Source of the DNA: Bacteroidota bacterium
Lineage (GTDB): Bacteria; Bacteroidota; Ignavibacteria; UBA10030
DNA length: 34,509 nucleotides
Direction: 5' to 3'
Assembly (NCBI GenBank): GCA_015661185.1
Contig: JACVXU010000022.1
Location: forward strand, 1-34,509
Position numbers and translations under genes: made by a program. Below, piece by piece: positions 1 to 8,442 of the stretch (positions are counted from its first letter, which is position 1; every line of letters starts with the position of its first letter). The notes beneath the pieces were generated by a model. That model ran no database searches and had not been told where the DNA came from. It saw only the letters and a list, made by a program, of their open reading frames with translations.

Positions 1-240
1 GAACTCGAGGAGCGCTTCGGCAAGCGAGCGTTGGACAAGAACCTGCGCATCTATATGGATGTGGGCGAGTTAGAGCCCAGTCTTGTTCCCGGGAACCGGT
101 TGCTCGCGGCGTACCTGCAAAAGAACGGATTTGAGCCAGGGAACAATCTGGAGTTCTTCTTCGCTGAAGGTGCGCTGCACAACGAGCAATCCTGGTCTCA
201 TCGTATGTGGCGCCCGCTGAAGTTCATGTTCGGTCGATAG
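1..240 (+). CDS. Putative esterase (alpha/beta hydrolase), 3' end only
   Basis: The open frame runs in from the left edge and stops at TAG 238-240, leaving about 79 C-terminal residues. The tail carries GALHNEQSW followed by an arginine and a hydrophobic LKFMFG end. This is the pattern around the catalytic histidine at the C-terminus of Fes/IroE-like putative esterases (PF00756): G-x-x-H-x-E-x-x-W, about ten residues, then LxFLFG. The catalytic serine and acid residues lie outside the window, so substrate and localisation cannot be judged. The TTG at 31 is an internal leucine codon, not a start. The family call rests on the C-terminal motif alone. Confidence 0.6.
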   Translation, partial: ELEERFGKRALDKNLRIYMDVGELEPSLVPGNRLLAAYLQKNGFEPGNNLEFFFAEGALHNEQSWSHRMWRPLKFMFGR

Positions 241-258
241 ACTCACCCGTCGCCCGTT

Positions 259-480
259 CCAAAAACAAGACTTCTTCATTCATCATTCGTGTTCGTTATT
301 GGATATTCCTGGGCAACAACGTGGAGAGCACCGCGAATCGCGAATATCGAACACGAACTTCGAAGGATGAAGTTGGGAGTGCTGGATGTCCGTCACCTTG
401 CGTGCTTCATGAGTCAGGTGCCGGACATCTACCAAGGCCCGCCCCAAAACCAAACTTCTTGATTCATTATTCGATGTTCC
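259..480. repeat. Degenerate intergenic repeat, two direct copies and one inverted copy
   Basis: The 314-bp spacer 241-554 has no convincing gene. A motif of the form CAAAAxCAAxACTTCTT-ATTCAT-ATTCG-TGTTC occurs at about 259-308 and again at about 444-480. A degraded inverted version lies between them at about 338-374 (reverse complement ACTTCATCCTTCG, then GTTCGTGTTCGATATTCG). It resembles dispersed intergenic repeats found in many environmental genomes. Function is unknown, and no additional copy was noticed elsewhere in the window. Confidence 0.5.
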
Positions 481-554
481 TACCCGCTATGGTGAATCAA
501 AAAAGCAGGCGGGCGATATTGGAAATTCAAGTGAACAAATCCTGGAGGCTCCCC

Positions 555-2579
555 ATGAAACGCATTGCCATCCTGTGCGCGGTTCTGTTTTCGGTTTTCA
601 TCTCGCCTGCACAGACGAAACATCCGCTCACATTCGACGCATTCATAGACCTCGGAAGGGTTACCGACCCTCAGATTTCACCCGACGGCAAAACCGTGGC
701 TTTCGTTGTAACGGACCACAACAAAGCGGAAAACAGAACGAACAGCAACATCTACCTTGTCTCTGCCGATGGCGGGGCTGTTCAGCAATTGACGAGAGCG
801 AAGGGGGTGAACAATTCACCGCGCTGGATGCCGGACTCGAAATCCATCGCTTTCATCTCGACCCGCGATGGGGAAGCTCAGGTCTGGATGATACCTGCGA
901 CAGGGGGCGAGGCACGCAAAGCGTCGACCATTTCCACTGGGGCCTCGGACTTGCAGGTCTCACCGGACGGAAAATGGCTGTCGTTCTCTTCAACGGTCTT
1001 CCCGGACTGTCCGAATGATGACTGCAACAAGAAACGAATGGAGGAGGCGGAGAAGAGCAAGGTGAAGGCGAAGGTCTTCGACAAACTTCCCTACCGGGTT
1101 TGGAACTCATGGAAGGATGGGATGCGAAACCACTTGTTCGCGATCCCGGCAGGCGGTGGATCGGCAACGGATATCACGCCGGGCGATTATGACACACCGC
1201 CGATCGATCTTGGAGGCAACTGGTCGTATGCATGGTCCCCCGACAGCAAGGAAATCGCCTTCGAAAGAAACCCGGACCCATTCATTGCGACGAGCACGAA
1301 CAACGATATCTTCCTCGTTCCCATATCAGGGGGCGAACCCCGGAAGATTACAGATAATCCGGGCAATGATTCGCAGCCGATGTACTCGCCTGATGGAAAG
1401 TACATCGCCTATCTCCAAATGAAGCGGTCAGGGTTCGAAGCCGATCAGAAGCAGCTGATTCTGTACGAACGATCCACCGGTAAGCGTCTCAACCTCACCG
1501 AACAGTTCGATTACAGCGTCAACGACATGGTGTGGTCGCCTGACTCGAAAATCATCTACTTCAATGCAGATGACAAGAGCAATGAATCCCTCTTCAAGCT
1601 GACCGTCGCCGGCAGGAAGCTCGAGACCCTCATCGGAAAGGGATACACCCACTCGTTGCGGATGGGTCCGGATGGAAAATCAGTCGTCGTGGCGCGGGAA
1701 TCGATCAATCAACCGGTAGAGATCTTCCGGATTGACGCCGACGGGAAGAATATCAAAAAGCTGACCGCGGTCAATGAAAGCAGATTGAGCCGGATTGAAA
1801 TGAATCCCAAAGAAGATTTCTGGTTCGATGGAGCCGGCGGCACAAAGGTCCATGGTTTCATTGTCAAACCCCCCGGCTTTGACGCAGGGAAGAAGTATCC
1901 AATGATCTTCCTTATCCACGGTGGACCACAAGGGCAGTGGGGGGATCAATTCCACTATCGCTGGAACGCACAAATGTTTGTCGCGCGGGGCTACGTCGCA
2001 GTGCTGATCAATCCCCGCGGAAGTACGGGCTACGGGCAGCGTTTCACCGATGAGATCAGCCGCGACTGGGGGGGTAAGGCGTACGAGGATCTTCTGCTGG
2101 GGGTCGACCACGTCCTGAAAACGTATCCGTTTATCGATGGGAAGAGAATGGCGGCAGCAGGTGCGTCCTATGGAGGGTACATGGTCAACTGGATCGCGGG
2201 ACATACCGACCGGTTCCGCTGCCTGGTCTCACACGACGGTGTGTTCAACCTAAAGAGCATGTACGGCACAACCGAAGAGCTTTGGTTCCCTGAGTGGGAG
2301 CTTGGCGGGACGCCATACAAGAACCCCGAGCTCTATGAGAAGTGGTCACCCATGGCATTCGTTCACAACTTCAAGACCCCGATGCTCGTCATCCATGGCC
2401 AGATGGATTTCAGGCTGGATGTCAGTGAAGGATTCCAACTCTTCACCGCGCTCCAGCGTCAGGGCGTAAAGTCGAAGATGCTCTATTTCCCCGACGAAGG
2501 GCACTTTGTCGCAAAGCCCGCGAATGCTGAACTCTGGTACAAGACAGTGTTGGATTGGATAGACGAGAACACGAGGTAG
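555..2579 (+). CDS. Exported prolyl oligopeptidase family serine peptidase (S9C, DPP5/acylaminoacyl-peptidase-like)
   Basis: Encodes 674 residues, normal for S9C enzymes. These use an N-terminal beta-propeller to gate an alpha/beta-hydrolase domain that cleaves short peptides or N-acylated amino acids. The N-terminus is a signal peptide (MKRIAILCAVLFSVFISPAQ), placing the enzyme in the periplasm or outside. Residues about 35-400 contain repeated SPDGK/SPDSK blades typical of TolB-like propellers. The catalytic domain shows nucleophile Ser538 in GASYGGY, Asp618 in GQMDFRLD and His650 in DEGHF. ATG 555 is chosen because GGAGG lies at 544-548 and the signal peptide starts there; the in-frame extension upstream to 207 is repeat-rich and not protein-like. 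A hairpin terminator follows. Exact substrate preference is not readable. Confidence 0.93.
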   Translation: MKRIAILCAVLFSVFISPAQTKHPLTFDAFIDLGRVTDPQISPDGKTVAFVVTDHNKAENRTNSNIYLVSADGGAVQQLTRAKGVNNSPRWMPDSKSIAFISTRDGEAQVWMIPATGGEARKASTISTGASDLQVSPDGKWLSFSSTVFPDCPNDDCNKKRMEEAEKSKVKAKVFDKLPYRVWNSWKDGMRNHLFAIPAGGGSATDITPGDYDTPPIDLGGNWSYAWSPDSKEIAFERNPDPFIATSTNNDIFLVPISGGEPRKITDNPGNDSQPMYSPDGKYIAYLQMKRSGFEADQKQLILYERSTGKRLNLTEQFDYSVNDMVWSPDSKIIYFNADDKSNESLFKLTVAGRKLETLIGKGYTHSLRMGPDGKSVVVARESINQPVEIFRIDADGKNIKKLTAVNESRLSRIEMNPKEDFWFDGAGGTKVHGFIVKPPGFDAGKKYPMIFLIHGGPQGQWGDQFHYRWNAQMFVARGYVAVLINPRGSTGYGQRFTDEISRDWGGKAYEDLLLGVDHVLKTYPFIDGKRMAAAGASYGGYMVNWIAGHTDRFRCLVSHDGVFNLKSMYGTTEELWFPEWELGGTPYKNPELYEKWSPMAFVHNFKTPMLVIHGQMDFRLDVSEGFQLFTALQRQGVKSKMLYFPDEGHFVAKPANAELWYKTVLDWIDENTR

Positions 2580-2637
2580 CAGGAGGCTCGCTGGTGTCTG
2601 TCTGCTGCTATCTGCAATCTGCCTGCTCCTGTACATA

Positions 2638-2677
2638 AGAAAGCCGCTGCGACACCAGCCGCAACGGCTTTCCTTCT
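2638..2677 (+). terminator. Rho-independent terminator after the S9C peptidase gene
   Basis: Arms 2640-2651 and 2660-2671 (AAAGCCGCTGCG / CGCAACGGCTTT) pair with one mismatch around an 8-nt loop and are followed by a broken T-rich tract. It sits about 60 bp past the stop codon and before the next promoter. Confidence 0.65.
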
Positions 2678-2719
2678 TCCCACAACCATCCCGGCGTGAC
2701 CAGGACGGTGTTTCTCAGA

Positions 2720-2748
2720 TTGACATTTAAAACTCCATCCCCTACATT
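2720..2748 (+). promoter_or_regulatory. Sigma70-type promoter for the oligopeptidase B-like gene
   Basis: TTGACA at 2720-2725, a 17-bp spacer and TACATT at 2743-2748 lie between the upstream terminator and the next start codon. The predicted transcript start is about 58 bp before the ATG. The -35 matches consensus exactly and the -10 is a partial match. Confidence 0.6.
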
Positions 2749-2812
2749 GCCTGCTATCATGGTGCCCTGCATCGCCCATGGTAACCCACGTTAGGGAGGC
2801 TATCTGGATCAT

Positions 2813-4921
2813 ATGAAAATTTCCATAATCATTGTACTATTCTGCACTATGATCGATCAATCACTGCACGCACAATCCAATACAGGTATCGGCAGCCCGC
2901 CGATTGCGAAGAAAAACCTAAAAGTCGACACCATCCATGCTGACGTCCGGGTCGACAACTACTTCTGGCTTCGTGATAAAAAGAATCCTGAGGTGATCTC
3001 CTATCTCGAGGCTGAAAACCGTTACACTGAAAGTATGACGAAGAATGGTGATGGGTTGCAGCAAACTATCTACAAAGAGATTCTTGGTCGGATCAAGCAA
3101 ACAGATCTGAGTGTGCCCTACAAGTTGGGGGGATACTGGTACTACACTCGAACGGAGGAAGGGAAGCAATACGCCGTCTATTGCCGGAAGAAAGGGACCA
3201 TGGATAGTCCGGAAGAGGTGACACTCGATCTCAATGAGATCGCCAGAGGGCACAAATTCCTTGGCCTCGGCCTCTATGAGGTCAGCGACGATGGGAACCT
3301 GCTAATGTATTCCCTGGATACGACCGGCTTTCGCCAGTATCAGTTCGCCGTCAAGGATTTGAGAACCGGTGCTGCGCTTCCGGATGATATCGGCCAGGTA
3401 AATGGCGCTTTGTGGGCTGCAGACAATAAGACCATATTCTATGTGAAGGAAGACGCTGCGAAACGGCCCTACCGATTGTTTCGCCACGAGCTTGGCGGCA
3501 ACCAGGATGAGCTGTTGCATGAAGAAAAAGATGAACTCTATCGCGTTGGCGTAGATCGATCGAGCGACCGTAAATTCCTGTTCTTCATTGCGGGAAGCTC
3601 GATTACGGATGAGTTCCATTATCTCCCCAGTGACCAACCGCGTGGAGCGTTCAGAGTCCTCTACGCACGGGAGGAGGGGCACGAACTCAGCGTTGACCAT
3701 CGTGAGGGGCTCTTTTACGTCCGGACAAACAAAGGGGCAAAGAATTATCGCCTCGTAACGGTGCCCGATTCCGATCCGCGGCCTCAGAATTGGAAGGAAA
3801 TCCTGCCTCATCGTCCGGCGGTCAAGCTTGAAGGGGTTTCGCTCTTTCGCAGTCACGCGGTGTTCGTCGAGCGGGAGCAGGCGTTGGTCAGGTTTGTGAT
3901 TCACGATTTTCGCACGGGCACGAACACAAACGTGGCGTTTCCAGAGCCCGTTTATTCGGCAGGTCCCGGGGCGAATCCTGAGTACGATACAAAGGTCTTT
4001 CGCTACAGCTATCAATCATTCGTCACGCCGGGTTCGGTCTACGACTACGACATGGAATCCGGGAAGAGCACATTGCTGAAGCAGACGGAGGTCCTGGGCG
4101 GCTACGACCCGAAGAACTATGTGTCTGAGCGAGCATATGCGAAAGCGGCGGATGGAGAGATGGTTCCGATCTCCGTTGTCTACAAGGCGGGCATCAAACG
4201 CGACGGGACAAATCCTCTGTTGCTCTACGGCTACGGGGCGTATGGGTTTTCGCAATCGGCCTCATTCTCCGTGGCACGTGTCAGTCTCCTGGACCGCGGA
4301 GTTGTTTACGCACTTGCCCACATACGCGGTGGAGGCGATCTGGGTGAGCAGTGGCGTGATGAAGGTAAGATGTTGATGAAAAAGAACACATTCACGGATT
4401 TCATCGCCTGCGCCGACCATCTTGTTCGCCAGAAGTACACATCGGCACAACATCTTGCGATCCAAGGAGGAAGTGCCGGCGGTCTGCTCATCGGCGCTGT
4501 TCTGAACATGCGCCCCGACCTCTTCAAAGTAGCTCACCTCGCTGTTCCATTCGTCGATGTCGTCAACACGATGCTTGATGAGTCTCTTCCATTGACGGTC
4601 CCTGAGTTCCTCGAGTGGGGGAATCCGAAGAAGAAGGAGGAGTATGACTACATGAAGACCTATTGTCCGTACACGAACATCGAAGCGAAGGACTATCCGG
4701 CTATGCTCGTTACAACATCGCTCAATGACAGTCAGGTGATGTACTGGGAGTCGGCGAAATATACAGCGAAGATGAGGGTGATGAAGACCGACAAGAATCC
4801 TCTTGTCATGAAAATCAACATGGGGGCCGGGCACGGAGGCGCCTCGGGACGCTACGATGCGTACAAGGAACAGGCGTTCAACTTCGCGTTCATACTGGGA
4901 CAACTTGGGATCACGAAATAA
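2813..4921 (+). CDS. ptrB: Oligopeptidase B-like prolyl oligopeptidase (S9A), exported
   Basis: Encodes 702 residues, the usual length for S9A oligopeptidase B, which cleaves oligopeptides after basic residues. The N-terminus is hydrophobic and ends LHAQS, a plausible signal peptidase I site. That suggests a periplasmic enzyme, whereas E. coli PtrB is cytosolic. Residues about 75-410 form the propeller. The hydrolase domain shows RGGGDLG, nucleophile Ser554 in GGSAGG, WGNP, Asp639 in LNDSQV and His674 in GAGHGG. The run from WGNP through YWESAKYTAKMR to the histidine motif is close to oligopeptidase B and distinct from prolyl endopeptidase. AGGGAGG at 2793-2799 precedes the ATG at a somewhat long spacing. 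The gene has its own promoter and terminators on both sides are likely. Substrate preference for Lys/Arg is inferred from family membership. Confidence 0.88.
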   Translation: MKISIIIVLFCTMIDQSLHAQSNTGIGSPPIAKKNLKVDTIHADVRVDNYFWLRDKKNPEVISYLEAENRYTESMTKNGDGLQQTIYKEILGRIKQTDLSVPYKLGGYWYYTRTEEGKQYAVYCRKKGTMDSPEEVTLDLNEIARGHKFLGLGLYEVSDDGNLLMYSLDTTGFRQYQFAVKDLRTGAALPDDIGQVNGALWAADNKTIFYVKEDAAKRPYRLFRHELGGNQDELLHEEKDELYRVGVDRSSDRKFLFFIAGSSITDEFHYLPSDQPRGAFRVLYAREEGHELSVDHREGLFYVRTNKGAKNYRLVTVPDSDPRPQNWKEILPHRPAVKLEGVSLFRSHAVFVEREQALVRFVIHDFRTGTNTNVAFPEPVYSAGPGANPEYDTKVFRYSYQSFVTPGSVYDYDMESGKSTLLKQTEVLGGYDPKNYVSERAYAKAADGEMVPISVVYKAGIKRDGTNPLLLYGYGAYGFSQSASFSVARVSLLDRGVVYALAHIRGGGDLGEQWRDEGKMLMKKNTFTDFIACADHLVRQKYTSAQHLAIQGGSAGGLLIGAVLNMRPDLFKVAHLAVPFVDVVNTMLDESLPLTVPEFLEWGNPKKKEEYDYMKTYCPYTNIEAKDYPAMLVTTSLNDSQVMYWESAKYTAKMRVMKTDKNPLVMKINMGAGHGGASGRYDAYKEQAFNFAFILGQLGITK

Positions 4922-5007
4922 TGGCGGTTCATCTTTCACTTTGAAACTAGAATTACAGCGACCTGCAAGAGATTCGGTCGGAAAGCCTGTTTGCTCTTGG
5001 CCACGCG

Positions 5008-5126
5008 GAGGCTGTCCAAAATGTAGGTCGAAATGTCATTTCGACCACGTTGAGTTTTGAAAATTCCCGATATTTCAGATTTCCCGAGGTAGCCATAAAG
5101 GTTGATAGTACTTTTTGGACAGCCTC
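5008..5126. repeat. 119-bp MITE-like element with 14-bp perfect terminal inverted repeats
   Basis: The left end GAGGCTGTCCAAAA (5008-5021) is the exact reverse complement of the right end TTTTGGACAGCCTC (5113-5126). Near the left end lies a second palindrome, GGTCGAAATG-T-CATTTCGACC (5026-5046). No plausible coding frame lies inside. Small size, terminal inverted repeats and intergenic location fit a non-autonomous transposable element or a large REP-like repeat. No flanking target duplication was confirmed and no second copy is in the window. Confidence 0.6.
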
Positions 5127-5146
5127 GAGCAAATAGGCCCGCAATA

Positions 5147-5170
5147 GTGTCAGGACAAAAGTCCTGACAC
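5147..5170. repeat. Perfect 10-bp hairpin repeat (GTGTCAGGAC-AAAA-GTCCTGACAC)
   Basis: The two 10-bp arms are exact reverse complements around an AAAA loop. No T-tract follows, so it is not a canonical intrinsic terminator for the + strand. It lies between the MITE-like element and the RDD gene and looks like a REP-type palindrome or an mRNA-stabilising hairpin. It belongs to the 337-bp gene-free spacer 4922-5258, which otherwise shows only the RBS of the next gene. Confidence 0.6.
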
Positions 5171-5258
5171 CGCGACGTGGGGTTTTCGTCTGTGTCTCTA
5201 ATCGAAGGGCAAGGAGTCTGTCCCACCATTTCATTCTAAAACCACCAACGGAGGAATC

Positions 5259-5768
5259 ATGCAGCCAACGCAGATCCAACCACCGATTTCCACGCCGCTG
5301 CGTCCAACTGTCCGATACGCAGGATTCTGGCGGAGGTTCGTTGCACACTTGATCGATAATGTTCTTGTAGGCATTGTAGCCCTCCTACTCTTTATCCCGG
5401 CGCTGGCTATTCTTGGCGTTGGAATAGGTGCGGGTATGATGGAAGAGTCTGAGAGCGGGATAGGCTTACTCTTTGCCTTCATCGCGGCGTATATGGCAGC
5501 CATCCTGCTTATTGTCGTCATGCAGTGGCTCTACTACGCTCTGATGGAATCGTCAACCAAACAAGCAACGCTTGGCAAACTTGCTCTCGGAATAGTTGTG
5601 ACCGACCTCAACGGACAGCGGATTTCTTTCGGTCGTGCGACGGGTCGCTACTTCGGCAAGATCGTTTCCGGAATGATCCTGTACATCGGCTTCATCATGG
5701 CGGGATTCACGGAGAAGAAACAAGCGCTCCACGATATCATGGCCAGCTGCCTGGTCGTGATGAAGTAA
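5259..5768 (+). CDS. RDD family membrane protein
   Basis: Encodes 169 residues. The N-terminal region is proline-rich and soluble. It is followed by YAGFWRRFVAHLIDNVLVG, the RDD signature with conserved Arg and Asp at the head of the first membrane helix. Hydrophobic helices lie at about residues 33-58, 68-92 and 132-148. The stretch SSTKQATLGKLALGI is typical of the family's middle segment and QALHDIMASCLVV of its end. RDD proteins are inner-membrane proteins of mostly unknown role, some linked to ion exchange or sorting. ATG 5259 is preceded by CGGAGGA at 5248-5254. The gene appears monocistronic, and the family call says little about function. Confidence 0.9.
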   Translation: MQPTQIQPPISTPLRPTVRYAGFWRRFVAHLIDNVLVGIVALLLFIPALAILGVGIGAGMMEESESGIGLLFAFIAAYMAAILLIVVMQWLYYALMESSTKQATLGKLALGIVVTDLNGQRISFGRATGRYFGKIVSGMILYIGFIMAGFTEKKQALHDIMASCLVVMK

Positions 5769-5897
5769 ACAGAGTGGTTGGATGGGTGCTCGCGGTTGAT
5801 TGGTTTTCGTTCACCGAATGAGAATGCACAGGGATCCGTTTACGGCGTACCTTGGTGCCGCGGCAAGAAAACGACAAAACAGCAAGGAGAACATCGC

Positions 5898-7781
5898 TTG
5901 AGTATCGTTCGCCAACATCGCCGGGTCTGGATATCAATGTTCTTCATTGCCGCTTCATCCGTGTCCCTTTCTTCTGCCCGTGCTCAGGATTCTGTCTACG
6001 TCAAAGAGCACTACAACAAGAGTGAATTCACCATCACCATGCGTGATGGGGTCAGGCTCTTTACCTCCGTCTATACGCCGAAGGACACCACGCGGCAATA
6101 CCCCATTATTCTTAATCGTACACCATACAGCGTGGGACCCTATGGGCTCGGTGCAACGCGCAACCGGATGGTTCCATCGATGAACGAAGCCCGCGAAGGC
6201 TTTATCTTCGCGCATCAGGATGTCCGCGGAAGATACATGTCTGAGGGGACCTTCGTCGACCTCCGTCCGTATAAGCCCGTGAAAAAGGGGAACAGTGATA
6301 TTGACGAGACGACCGATACCTATGATACTGTTGATTGGCTCGTAAAGAACCTTGCCCGCAACAATGGACGTGTCGGGATAACCGGCATTTCCTATCCGGG
6401 CTTCTACACGACGATGGGCACAATCGACGCGCATCCTGCTGTGAAGGCAACGTCTCCTCAAGCACCGATCGCCGATCCATTTGTGGGAGACGATGAACAT
6501 CATAACGGCGCATTCTTCCTTGCTCAGAATTTCAGTTTCTATATGTTCTTCGGTCATCCGAGACCTGCACCGACCACCCGTACGATCTTCTCCTTCCGTC
6601 CCTGGACGATGGACTCCTACAAGTTCTTCCTGGCAATGGGGCCTCTCTCGAACGCGGACAAGCTGTATTTCAGAGACAGCGTTGCGATGTGGACCGGAAT
6701 GATGAAACACGAAACACTGGATGAATTCTGGGAGCCGATGCTTGTCTACCCCCACCTGAAGAACATCAAGCCTGCGGTGATGACCGTAGGAGGTTGGTTC
6801 GACCAGGAGGACATGCTGGGACCGCTCAAGACGTACAAGGAGATCGAAAGAAACAATTCAGGCATCACGAACATGCTGGTGATGGGGCCGTGGAGCCACG
6901 GTCAGTGGAACGGAGACGAAGGCGAGCGCCTGGGTGATCTCAATTGGGGGTCGAAGACTTCTGTCTGGTTCCAGGTAAACGTGCAATTGCCGTTTTTCAA
7001 CTACTATCTAAAGGGGAAGGGTGAACCGCCCAAAGCTGAAGCCATCGTCTTTGAAACCGGCTCGAACATCTGGCATCAACTCGATCGCTGGCCTCCAAAG
7101 AACGTATCGGAGAAGAAACTCTATCTGCAGCCAAAAGGGGGGCTTGGCTTTGATGCGCCGTCAAAGTCTCCGGAGGCTTTTTCCGAATACGTCAGTGACC
7201 CCGGCAAGCCCGTTCCCCACACGCGAGAGATACGCTCCGGCGTTTCGCGCTCCGTCCTCGGAGAAGACCAGCGTTTTGCAGCAACCCGCCCCGATGTCCT
7301 TGTCTTCGAAAGCGAAAAACTCCTCGGCGACGTGACGTTCGCCGGCCCCATAGTCGCCAGCCTCCAGGTGTCAACGACGGGCACGGATGCCGATTGGGTT
7401 GTGAAGCTCATCGACGTGTTCCCCGATGACTCCCTCGGCGTGACGATGAGCGGAGTGCCGGTTGGTGGATACCAGATGCTGGTCCGTGGCGACGTCTTCC
7501 GCGGTAAGTTCAGAGAGAGTTTCTCCAGGCCGGTGCCCTTTGTTCCCAACAAAGTTACTCGCGTCGAATTTGAGCTGCTCGATGTCCTTCATTGTTTCAA
7601 GAAAGGGCATCGCATGATGGTGCAGGTCCAGAGTACGTGGTTCCCTCTGGTCGATCGCAATCCGCAGAAGTTTGTCAACATCCGCACGGCCAGGGAATCA
7701 GATTTCCAAAAGGCTACCCAAAGGCTCTATCACTCGCCGGAGTTTCCTACCTACCTGAAAGTACAAGTCTGGAACAAGTGA
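5898..7781 (+). CDS. Exported CocE/NonD (S15, X-Pro dipeptidyl-peptidase-like) hydrolase
   Basis: Encodes 627 residues, normal for CocE/NonD hydrolases. These combine an alpha/beta-hydrolase domain with a C-terminal beta-jelly-roll (PepX_C) and act on acyl esters, amides or X-Pro peptides. TTG 5898 is taken as the start because AAGGAG at 5884-5889 sits 8 bp upstream and the product then begins with a signal peptide ending SSARAQ; ATG 5937 is a possible alternative. Visible motifs are RDGVRL near the mature N-terminus, QDVRGR, nucleophile Ser165 in GISYPG, Asp302 in GGWFDQ and His334 in GPWSHGQW. Residues about 370-625 form the jelly-roll domain. Location beside other secreted peptidases supports peptide degradation, but esterase or acylase activity is equally possible from sequence. 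Confidence 0.88.
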   Translation: MSIVRQHRRVWISMFFIAASSVSLSSARAQDSVYVKEHYNKSEFTITMRDGVRLFTSVYTPKDTTRQYPIILNRTPYSVGPYGLGATRNRMVPSMNEAREGFIFAHQDVRGRYMSEGTFVDLRPYKPVKKGNSDIDETTDTYDTVDWLVKNLARNNGRVGITGISYPGFYTTMGTIDAHPAVKATSPQAPIADPFVGDDEHHNGAFFLAQNFSFYMFFGHPRPAPTTRTIFSFRPWTMDSYKFFLAMGPLSNADKLYFRDSVAMWTGMMKHETLDEFWEPMLVYPHLKNIKPAVMTVGGWFDQEDMLGPLKTYKEIERNNSGITNMLVMGPWSHGQWNGDEGERLGDLNWGSKTSVWFQVNVQLPFFNYYLKGKGEPPKAEAIVFETGSNIWHQLDRWPPKNVSEKKLYLQPKGGLGFDAPSKSPEAFSEYVSDPGKPVPHTREIRSGVSRSVLGEDQRFAATRPDVLVFESEKLLGDVTFAGPIVASLQVSTTGTDADWVVKLIDVFPDDSLGVTMSGVPVGGYQMLVRGDVFRGKFRESFSRPVPFVPNKVTRVEFELLDVLHCFKKGHRMMVQVQSTWFPLVDRNPQKFVNIRTARESDFQKATQRLYHSPEFPTYLKVQVWNK

Positions 7782-7997
7782 TATCGCAACCTGGGCCACA
7801 TCCCGGCATCCACCCGAAGCCTTGGCTTGATGGTGTCAAATATGTCCGCGATAATCAGGTAAGAAATACCGCCCGAGGTAAAAATGTCCGAGAGCCCGGG
7901 TCGGCTTCCATTGGTCCGGCTCAGTTTATCGGGGGGTTTAGTCCCCATGGTCGTCTGGTTGCAGGGGCATAGATATTGAACGTATCTGTGCAGCCAA

Positions 7998-8023
7998 GTC
8001 CCCTCCTTCGGGTGACGGGGGAC
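7998..8023. other. Stem-loop in the 5' region of the pilin-like gene
   Basis: GTCCCCT at 7998-8004 pairs with GGGGGAC at 8017-8023 (one T-G wobble) around CC-TTCG-GG. No T-tract follows. It lies about 33 bp upstream of the next start codon and could be a mRNA leader structure or a weak terminator of the upstream gene. The rest of the 274-bp spacer 7782-8055 shows nothing recognisable. Confidence 0.35.
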
Positions 8024-8055
8024 ACACTAGTCGTGCGCATTCTGGGAGGCAACGG

Positions 8056-8442
8056 ATGGGCCAACAACAGATTCTGCTCGTAATCGTCGGTGTGATTATT
8101 GTAGGCCTAGCGATAGCAGTCGGCATTGCCCTCTTCGGTGCTCAGTCCGTCGCATCGAATCGTGATGCAATGATCACTGATCTCCAGCATATCTCCTTGC
8201 TCGCATACCAATATCGCATCACTCTTCGCACCATGGCGGGAGGTCAGGGGGACTACAGCTTGTTTGTTATCCCCTCGCAGATGACGAGCAATAGCAATGG
8301 AACGTACTCCATTACCGATGCTCAACCGAATACTCTGACTCTTCAAGCAGTTTCTGCCAATAGCGTTGCGAACACAATTACGGTAATTGTTGACAGTCAA
8401 GGCAAGCTTGGCAGCCTGACTTTTGGAGGGGAATTCCAGTGA
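8056..8442 (+). CDS. Single-span pilin-like hypothetical protein
   Basis: Encodes 128 residues. The very N-terminus MGQQQ leads straight into a long hydrophobic helix (about residues 6-30). A polar stretch SNRDAMITDLQHISLLAYQYR follows, which would continue as an amphipathic helix, and then a small beta-rich Gly/Ser/Thr domain. This layout, a long N-terminal helix half in the membrane with a small globular head, is that of type IV pilins. The classical prepilin cleavage site (G followed by FTLIE) is absent. I associate similar MGQQQ-starting proteins with Ignavibacteria-type genomes but cannot name a characterised member. GGGAGG at 8044-8049 gives an ideal spacing to ATG 8056. Membrane anchoring is near certain and function is unknown. 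Confidence 0.75.
   Translation: MGQQQILLVIVGVIIVGLAIAVGIALFGAQSVASNRDAMITDLQHISLLAYQYRITLRTMAGGQGDYSLFVIPSQMTSNSNGTYSITDAQPNTLTLQAVSANSVANTITVIVDSQGKLGSLTFGGEFQ

Noticed and set aside
207-554. In-frame N-terminal extension of the S9C peptidase
   Set aside because: The extension crosses the intergenic repeat, overlaps the upstream gene and would bury the signal peptide; a good RBS and ATG lie at 544-557.
4262-4939. 225-codon - strand open frame opposite the oligopeptidase B-like gene
   Set aside because: Antisense to the conserved catalytic domain; composition is that of a reversed coding strand.
5161-5258. Possible continuation of the MITE-like element up to the RDD gene
   Set aside because: The perfect inverted ends define 5008-5126; the downstream hairpin is separate and shows no matching end.
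7751-7948. - strand open frame in the spacer after the S15 gene
   Set aside because: No RBS or family resemblance, and it overlaps the end of the S15 gene.
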